The position numbers and the translations under genes are program-made. DNA of 11,187 nucleotides, taken from positions 1,538 to 12,724 of the forward strand of contig PJRA01000045.1 in NCBI GenBank assembly GCA_016987375.1, read 5' to 3'. The notes under the pieces were generated by a model, which did no database searches, was not told the DNA's origin, and saw only the letters and a program-made list of their open reading frames with translations. This document shows, piece by piece, positions 9,001 through 11,187 of this stretch (positions are counted from its first letter, which is position 1; the number at the start of each line of letters is the position of its first letter). The stretch is from Brachionus koreanus (taxonomy: Eukaryota; Rotifera; Eurotatoria; Ploima; Brachionidae).

Positions 9001-11187
9001 AACACTGTATGGCAAGATGCTACCAAGTTTGCAGTGGAAACCGATAAAACTAATGCTAGGTATAATCCGGTTTTTTCTGATTTTGGTAAATTAAGGCAAG
9101 TGTTTGATAAAGATGCAACAGGAAATAGAGCTAACTTAGAAAACATAATATCTTTTGGTTATAATGCCTCTGCAAAAGATATGAGCTACTTAAGCGAAAA
9201 CGGAAGTGGTGTAACCTCTGCAACGCCTTTGTTTTATAGGTTGTCAGGTGTAGAATACATACGTGGTACCGATGCTAACGATACCTTTTACATGGGCAAG
9301 GCCCTAGGATTTAGTACTGCAGTTAGGGGGCATTATACAACAACTGAATATAGCAGGCCTGTAAGGGGTGATAGCGTTTATGATTATTATCATCCATTAT
9401 TTGGTTTAAGTAGAGATGCTAACGCACAAACTAATTTAGCTACTAGATTAATAGAGTTTTATGGTGCTGGCGGTAACAATACTTTGGTTAATGATATGTT
9501 TACGGCATCGCACAAAACTTTTTATAATGCAAAAGCAGGAGGGAGTACTTTAGTACCAAGTAGACCTAATGGCTTAATTACAATGGATAATGCTACTGTA
9601 TATAAAGTAACAGGAGATGATGCAAGAGTTTTAACGGTACAGTCTGTACGCAATGGAGAAGGTGGAGTTGGAACTAAAAACCAAGAATTAAATAAAAATG
9701 TAAATATGGTAAAATTTTACGATATTAATTCTATAATATCGGACGATGGAGTGGTAGAAGGTGATAACACTACTTATGATTATATGCAATTAAATAATAT
9801 TGAGTGGGATGTTATAAGACCTACAGATAATCCTGGACCAGGTTTACCTACATCTAGCCCTATTTACAAAACAGGAACCAAAAGTTACTTTTCTCTTGAT
9901 TTAAATAATATTAATAACTTCAATTCATCTAATCAGTTATCTGTAGATTTAGGTGGAAGATACTTTAGAGATGCAGATAAGTCTAATGCAACAAATGGTA
10001 GTGGCTTAGTGCGAGACGGTGGTACTTATGATGGTGGAAGTAGAGGAATTCAGGTTGCAGGGTATAGAGGGGGGCAAATTAATTACGGTATGACTATGCA
10101 TTTTCAATTAACCGGCGGAGACAGACCAAATTATGTTGCAGATGATATTTTATTTGAGCCGAATAGATTTAATATTATTACAGGCGAAAACAAAAGTACC
10201 GAAACTATAATAAAGTGGCGGAGCCCAAGCGATAAAGATACAGATATTGAATTTACAATTGATACTTCTGTAACTGCAGGGGCAGGTAATAATTATACAA
10301 TAACAACACAAGCAAAAAACGTAGATTTAATTTATTTAGATACAGGGCCAGAGGGTGCAGCTTTTGAGCCTGGAGTTACGCCTGGTGGAAGTGCTAGATC
10401 TAGGCATGATATTTATATAGAATTTAATACTAATTTAGATTTTGATAAGTTGAATGGTAAGGTTATAAGTATTATGACAGAGCAAGCTGATAGAAATAAT
10501 ATGTTGCATAGGGTTGTTTACGATAACTATAACTATACGTGGCAAGAAGTTGGTAGAAAAGATCAAACCGTTTTAAAATTAACTTCTAAAGCAGATACAA
10601 CAAAATGGTTTGCTGTACAGAGTGGTGGTTTTGATAATTTCTCTACTTACAACCCCGGTTTGCCAAATTACGGTGCTACTACTGAGATTGGCAACATAGC
10701 CAACCCTACTTTACCGGTTACGCCACGCAGTGCAAGTTTTGTGGTAAAAGAGTTGTTAGATACAGCCAATACAGTGCAACAAAGTTACAATGTGTTAGAT
10801 GATTTTTATAGTGTTATGGGAATAAGTAACGATTATAAAGAAGCTAGTGCGTTGCATACGTATAATTTTAACGAAATAGATAAATTATATACTAATGCGC
10901 AAGAAAGCGAAGCTAAAGCCGAAGCCACAAGCGATAATGTGGTAGAAGTTGTAAAGCAAGATAGTAGCAACGTTGCTGATGCAGACGTAGATGTTACAGA
11001 GCAAGATACTACTGCAGACGGCGTAGAGGTTGCGGTTAAAGATGCAACTGAAACTGAGGATGTGGTTATTTTTGAAGAGCCTGTGGATGTTGCGTTGGCT
11101 AATGTGCAAAACGCAGATGCAGACGCTGAAAACAATGCCGAAACTGGTACAGAAGAAGGCACTAATGCCGAAGACACTAGTGTTGAA
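1..11187 (+). CDS. Giant RTX-like repeat surface or secreted protein, internal fragment open at both ends
   Basis: Reading from base 1 gives 3,729 sense codons with no stop, so both the start and the stop of the gene lie outside the window. The first Met (nt 118) has no ribosome binding site and is preceded by 39 open codons in the same style, so it is not taken as the start. The translation is rich in Gly, Asn, Asp, Ser, Val and Thr, has no Cys, and holds many degenerate glycine/aspartate motifs such as GAGDDV, GSGDDV and IDGGSGSNEL, typical of RTX beta-roll proteins. In that family such repeats bind calcium outside the cell and the protein leaves by a type I secretion system whose signal is at the extreme C-terminus, not visible here. 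I see no signal peptide, membrane segment, metalloprotease motif or catalytic domain. Function is inferred: adhesin, surface coat or other giant exoprotein. Codon use changes along the gene (see findings). All Trp codons are TGG, so nothing suggests TGA recoding. Confidence 0.9.
289..477 (+). repeat. Densest RTX-like cluster (residues 97-159)
   Basis: Five glycine/aspartate half-motifs lie within 63 residues: GEGGDFV (97-103), GHGSNEY (106-112), GAGDDVF (115-121), GSGDDVY (133-139) and VDGGSGNNTI (148-157). The first three are 9 residues apart, the nonapeptide period of the RTX consensus GGxGxDxUx, so this is the best match in the window to a true parallel beta-roll. Calcium binding is inferred from the family. 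Two of the five have Asn in place of the usual Asp. Confidence 0.75.
478..1395 (+). other. Beta-rich spacer without clear repeats (residues 160-465)
   Basis: About 306 residues between the N-terminal cluster and the first spaced unit. The sequence alternates Val/Ile/Phe/Tyr with Gly/Ser/Asn/Asp, as expected of beta-strands, but lacks the full glycine/aspartate motif. A lone first-half motif, FTNDDEV, occurs at residues 435-441 (nt 1303-1323) without a partner. Phrases such as FNLSEVGAFNL (residues 714-724 of the nucleotide reading, i.e. codons at nt 700-732) resemble the strand phrases between repeats elsewhere. No known domain was recognised. Confidence 0.4.
1396..1482 (+). repeat. Two-part RTX-like repeat unit (residues 466-494)
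   Basis: The first half is LTDSNDVV with the key Asp at residue 471; the second half is IDGLGGDNTLDLS (482-494) with Asn at 489. The two positions are 18 residues apart. The second half closely resembles the one at residues 1821-1833 (IDGLGGDDSLDFS), and their DNA is visibly similar too, suggesting duplication within the gene. Confidence 0.65.
1585..1680 (+). repeat. Two-part RTX-like repeat unit (residues 529-560)
   Basis: The first half is ITLGNGADTVLF (Asp 536); the second half is VDAGGVVNTLEVV (Asn 555), 19 residues later. It follows the previous unit after about 35 residues of beta-like sequence. The next strand phrase, VKNIEIG (570-576), resembles the V-x-N-[IV]-E phrase that often precedes RTX motifs in type I secreted proteins. 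Confidence 0.6.
1831..1920 (+). repeat. Degenerate two-part repeat unit (residues 611-640)
   Basis: The first half LTNNDDRISV (Asp 616) is well kept and nearly identical to LTNNDDVFGV at residues 919-928. The second half, IDAGDSNFAL (631-640), has the IDxG opening but the rest of the motif has drifted. It is placed here because of the spacing and the first-half match. Confidence 0.45.
1921..2355 (+). other. Beta-rich spacer (residues 641-785)
   Basis: This stretch has no complete glycine/aspartate unit. It holds strand phrases such as FERVTGFNSIVFDNG (residues 682-696), similar to the phrases that lead into repeat units elsewhere, and an Asn-rich turn region (residues 741-755). No domain was recognised. 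Confidence 0.35.
2356..2454 (+). repeat. Two-part RTX-like repeat unit (residues 786-818)
   Basis: The first half IVGAATADIFNVV (Asp 793) matches the GTxxxDTF type seen at residues 1327-1338. The second half IDGGSGSNELNY (807-818) has Asn at 814, 21 residues after the key Asp. It is preceded by FRNFNKI, a short phrase resembling the F-x-x-F lead-in of other units. Confidence 0.6.
2581..2676 (+). repeat. Two-part RTX-like repeat unit (residues 861-892)
   Basis: The first half VGGKGDDYFAL (Asp 867) is close to the textbook RTX consensus GGxGxDxUx. The second half IDGGEGANNFVSF (880-892) has Asn at 887, 20 residues later. A strand phrase VTGSFTLAN follows, as after several other units. Confidence 0.7.
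2755..2841 (+). repeat. Two-part RTX-like repeat unit (residues 919-947)
   Basis: The first half LTNNDDVFGV (Asp 924) is followed by YDGGRGVDQILF (936-947) with Asp at 943, 19 residues later. It begins only about 27 residues after the previous unit, making this the tightest pair of complete units. The following phrase VTGVLSYEV resembles VTGSFTLAN after the previous unit. Confidence 0.65.
2842..3369 (+). other. Spacer with a lone lead-in motif (residues 948-1123)
   Basis: About 176 residues of beta-like sequence. Residues 983-1002 read as IKNFETFIGVNDNNTVFNID, a drifted form of the lead-in plus first-half motif (compare VKNIEEVYFGRGDDSV at 1494-1509), with Asn where the key Asp would be. The middle is rich in Tyr, Gly and Asn. 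There is no recognisable domain. Confidence 0.35.
3370..3408 (+). repeat. Single RTX-like motif (residues 1124-1136)
   Basis: IDMGAGDDTVDFS is a well-kept glycine/aspartate motif with Asp at the key position 1131. It stands alone, with no second half within 30 residues. It resembles VDMGSGDDVYY in the N-terminal cluster, including the shared DMG opening. Confidence 0.6.
3502..3618 (+). repeat. Two-part repeat unit with long spacing (residues 1168-1206)
   Basis: The first half is LTSEDDEVEL (Asp 1173), preceded by WEKLI, which matches the VENL-type lead-in. The second half is IDGDGGDNTLSF (1195-1206) with Asn at 1202, 29 residues after the key Asp. That is longer than the usual 18-23, so there are about 8 extra residues between the halves. 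Confidence 0.55.
3619..3978 (+). other. Spacer between repeat units (residues 1207-1326)
   Basis: 120 residues without a complete motif. A drifted phrase, FNKFAGSSFNDLFYG (residues 1252-1266), looks like the lead-in plus first half (F-x-x-F-x-G-x-x-x-N-D-x-x-x-G), with Asp at 1262 and no clear second half after it. The next part is rich in Lys, Arg and Phe. Confidence 0.35.
3979..4083 (+). repeat. Two-part RTX-like repeat unit (residues 1327-1361)
   Basis: The first half FVGTDAADTFVL (Asp 1334) matches the widespread phrase IxGTxxNDTF of bacterial RTX-type proteins. The second half IDGGLGANSLFL (1350-1361) has Asn at 1357, 23 residues later. It is followed by an Ala/Thr/Leu strand phrase. 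Confidence 0.7.
4276..4383 (+). repeat. Two-part RTX-like repeat unit (residues 1426-1461)
   Basis: The first half VFGGTDKDDIYI (Asp 1434) is preceded by LKGI, a short lead-in. The second half IDAGDGTDQLYL (1450-1461) has Asp at 1457, 23 residues later, the same spacing as in the previous unit. Here both halves keep Asp. Confidence 0.7.
4480..4593 (+). repeat. Lead-in plus two-part RTX-like unit (residues 1494-1531)
   Basis: This is the most complete example of the unit: lead-in VKNIEEVYF (1494-1502), first half FGRGDDSVII (1501-1510, key Asp 1506), second half VDGGTGNNKIDLS (1519-1531, Asn 1526), spacing 20. The VxNIE lead-in is typical of RTX-type proteins exported by type I secretion. Confidence 0.7.
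4594..5379 (+). other. Long spacer with drifted motifs (residues 1532-1793)
   Basis: About 262 residues with beta-like composition. Drifted half-motifs are visible: GSVGNDLYNLG (1716-1726), with a lead-in-like phrase REIEVIG (1734-1740) just after it, and GGNGVDYVFG (1757-1766). None has a clear second half. I read this as old repeats that have lost their consensus, but that is inference. Confidence 0.4.
5380..5499 (+). repeat. Two-part RTX-like repeat unit (residues 1794-1833)
   Basis: The first half LVGGSSGDDNFVF (Asp 1802) is followed by IDGLGGDDSLDFS (1821-1833) with Asp at 1828, 26 residues later. The second half is nearly the same as that at residues 482-494, 1,339 residues upstream. 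Later phrases include QGAGDVEFKG (1876-1885), a further drifted motif. Confidence 0.7.
5821..5928 (+). repeat. Two-part RTX-like repeat unit (residues 1941-1976)
   Basis: The first half GATNFNDTIGI (key Asp 1948) is followed by FDGGAGSDTLDIS (1964-1976) with Asp at 1971, 23 residues later. The second half fits the family consensus GGxGxDxLx well. It is preceded by LTGIKEYGAT, a lead-in of the common LxxIExxxGT kind. Confidence 0.7.
6016..6165 (+). repeat. Degenerate repeat unit (residues 2006-2055)
   Basis: A clear lead-in VKNVENLEVSG (2006-2015) is followed by a first half in which the key Asp seems replaced (GAEHVVLG), then by FKAGEAGDNQNAVYS, a drifted second half. The lead-in is the evidence for calling a unit; calcium binding by this copy is doubtful. 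Confidence 0.4.
6166..7080 (+). other. Asn-rich beta-like stretch (residues 2056-2360)
   Basis: About 305 residues very rich in Asn, Leu, Thr, Ala and Gly, with strand phrases such as LNVNEVNFATAGG (2149-2161) and NLAGNNTVTYNNG (2227-2239). Only faint traces of the repeat remain. The alternating polar/non-polar pattern suggests a continued beta-solenoid or beta-roll, but no family is recognised. GC skew and codon choice begin to change within this stretch. Confidence 0.4.
7081..7194 (+). repeat. Last regular two-part RTX-like unit (residues 2361-2398)
   Basis: The first half SGGNDRVYF (Asp 2365) is preceded by IAGANNYVF; the second half LNGGAGIDTLVL (2387-2398) has Asp at 2394, 29 residues later. 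A Ser/Asn-rich loop (2371-2380) lengthens the space between the halves. After this unit the protein changes character. Confidence 0.6.
7261..9240 (+). other. Repeat-poor region with more Trp, Tyr and Pro (residues 2421-3080)
   Basis: About 660 residues without a complete glycine/aspartate motif. Eight Trp occur here (2438, 2515, 2726, 2835, 2842, 2872, 2969, 3004), against five in the first 2,420 residues, and Pro, Lys and Gln also rise. NFEALDLSSYNN (2478-2489) resembles the I-E-x-L-D-L-S/T phrases of type I secreted proteins. A Gly run and Asn-rich turn lie at 2954-2963. The composition suggests one or more folded globular or beta-sandwich domains instead of a regular roll. No family could be named by eye. 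Confidence 0.45.
9250..9495 (+). repeat. Isolated, stretched RTX-like unit (residues 3084-3165)
   Basis: The lead-in and first half, VEYIRGTDANDTFYMG (3084-3099, key Asp 3094), are among the best matches to the family phrase IxGTxxNDTF. The likely second half, FYGAGGNNTLVND (3153-3165, Asn 3160), comes 66 residues later instead of about 20. The extra residues are rich in Tyr, Arg and His. This may be an insertion within a unit, or two unrelated half-motifs. Confidence 0.5.
9817..9861 (+). other. Proline-rich linker 1 (residues 3273-3287)
   Basis: RPTDNPGPGLPTSSP has five Pro in fifteen residues in a protein otherwise poor in Pro. It probably marks a flexible boundary between domains. Confidence 0.5.
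9862..10701 (+). other. Module between two proline-rich linkers (residues 3288-3567)
   Basis: About 280 residues bounded by proline-rich linkers and free of glycine/aspartate repeats. Alternating strand phrases (for example YFSLDLNNINNF, 3297-3308, and DIYIEFNTNLDFD, 3430-3442) suggest a beta-sandwich, as in many adhesin or carbohydrate-binding domains. The sequence itself matches no family I can name, so a ligand-binding role is only a guess from the architecture. Confidence 0.4.
10702..10734 (+). other. Proline-rich linker 2 (residues 3568-3578)
   Basis: NPTLPVTPRSA has three Pro in eleven residues, shortly after another Pro-containing phrase (YNPGLPNYG, 3550-3558). It separates the module above from the helical stretch and acidic tail. 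Confidence 0.45.
10735..10920 (+). other. Proline-free, probably helical stretch (residues 3579-3640)
   Basis: Residues 3579-3640 contain no Pro and few Gly, with spaced hydrophobic residues (VVKELLDTANTVQQSYNVL, 3581-3599) followed by Lys/Glu/Ala-rich sequence. This is the only clearly helix-like part of the window. It could be a short coiled coil or a stalk before the disordered tail. Confidence 0.4.
10921..11187 (+). other. Acidic low-complexity tail, continuing past the window (residues 3641-3729)
   Basis: By hand count, 27 of 89 residues are Asp or Glu against 2 Lys and no Arg; the rest are mostly Ala, Val, Thr, Asn and Gln. Pro and aromatic residues are almost absent. Such a stretch is expected to be disordered. 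It contains no RTX motif. It may be a linker to a further domain or lead to the C-terminal secretion signal, which cannot be seen because the frame is still open at the last base. Confidence 0.6.

Noticed and set aside
10833..11177. A 114-codon open frame on the minus strand, the longest of several antisense frames.
   Set aside because: It lies wholly antisense to the continuous + strand frame, has Ala/Ser/Thr/Val-rich low-complexity content that mirrors the acidic tail, and has no visible ribosome binding site.
1..11187. CRISPR array, tRNA, rRNA, insertion sequence or terminator.
   Set aside because: The repeats are protein-level and irregular in spacing, every base is in an open frame, and I saw no inverted-repeat transposon ends, tRNA-like folds or hairpin plus T-run.
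1..11187. RTX toxin with enzymatic or pore-forming activity.
   Set aside because: Glycine/aspartate repeats alone do not indicate a toxin. No protease, lipase, cyclase or hydrophobic pore-forming region is visible in the window.

Overview
The whole window is one continuous coding stretch. Read on the + strand from base 1, all 3,729 codons are open: there is no TAA, TAG or TGA from the first base to the last, and no intergenic space. Neither the start nor the stop codon of the gene is inside the window, so this is an internal part of a giant gene (over 11.2 kb, product over 3,700 residues). No RNA gene, mobile element, CRISPR array, promoter or terminator was found. The shorter open frames on the other strand and in other frames look like shadows of this gene.

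The product looks like a giant secreted or surface protein of a low-GC bacterium, probably Gram-negative. It is rich in Gly, Asn, Asp, Ser, Val and Thr, has no cysteine in my full translation, and carries about fifteen degenerate glycine/aspartate repeats related to the RTX (haemolysin-type calcium-binding, beta-roll) family, which is usually exported by type I secretion. Codon use is AT-rich (TTA/TTG, ATA, AGT, AGA/AGG, AAT), and the strand is very G- and T-rich in its first 6 kb, as seen in some host-associated bacteria with strong strand bias. I cannot name the organism. No toxin enzymatic domain, protease motif or pore-forming region was recognised, so adhesin or surface-layer-like protein is the favoured, unproven reading.

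Layout by residue: 1-96, beta-rich lead-in; 97-159, the densest RTX-like cluster; 160-2100, a long array of spaced two-part repeat units separated by beta-rich spacers; 2101-2400, an Asn-rich stretch ending in the last regular unit; 2421-3080, a repeat-poor region with more Trp, Tyr and Pro; 3084-3165, one isolated and stretched repeat unit; 3288-3567, a module bracketed by two proline-rich linkers; 3579-3640, a proline-free probably helical stretch; 3641-3729, a strongly acidic low-complexity tail that is still open at the window end.

The two most notable signals are (1) the two-part repeat, in which the first half keeps Asp at the key position while the second half often has Asn there, at a fairly constant spacing; and (2) a shift of codon use and GC skew inside the single gene, from extreme G-rich, G-ending codons in the 5' two-thirds to nearly balanced, A-ending codons in the 3' third.
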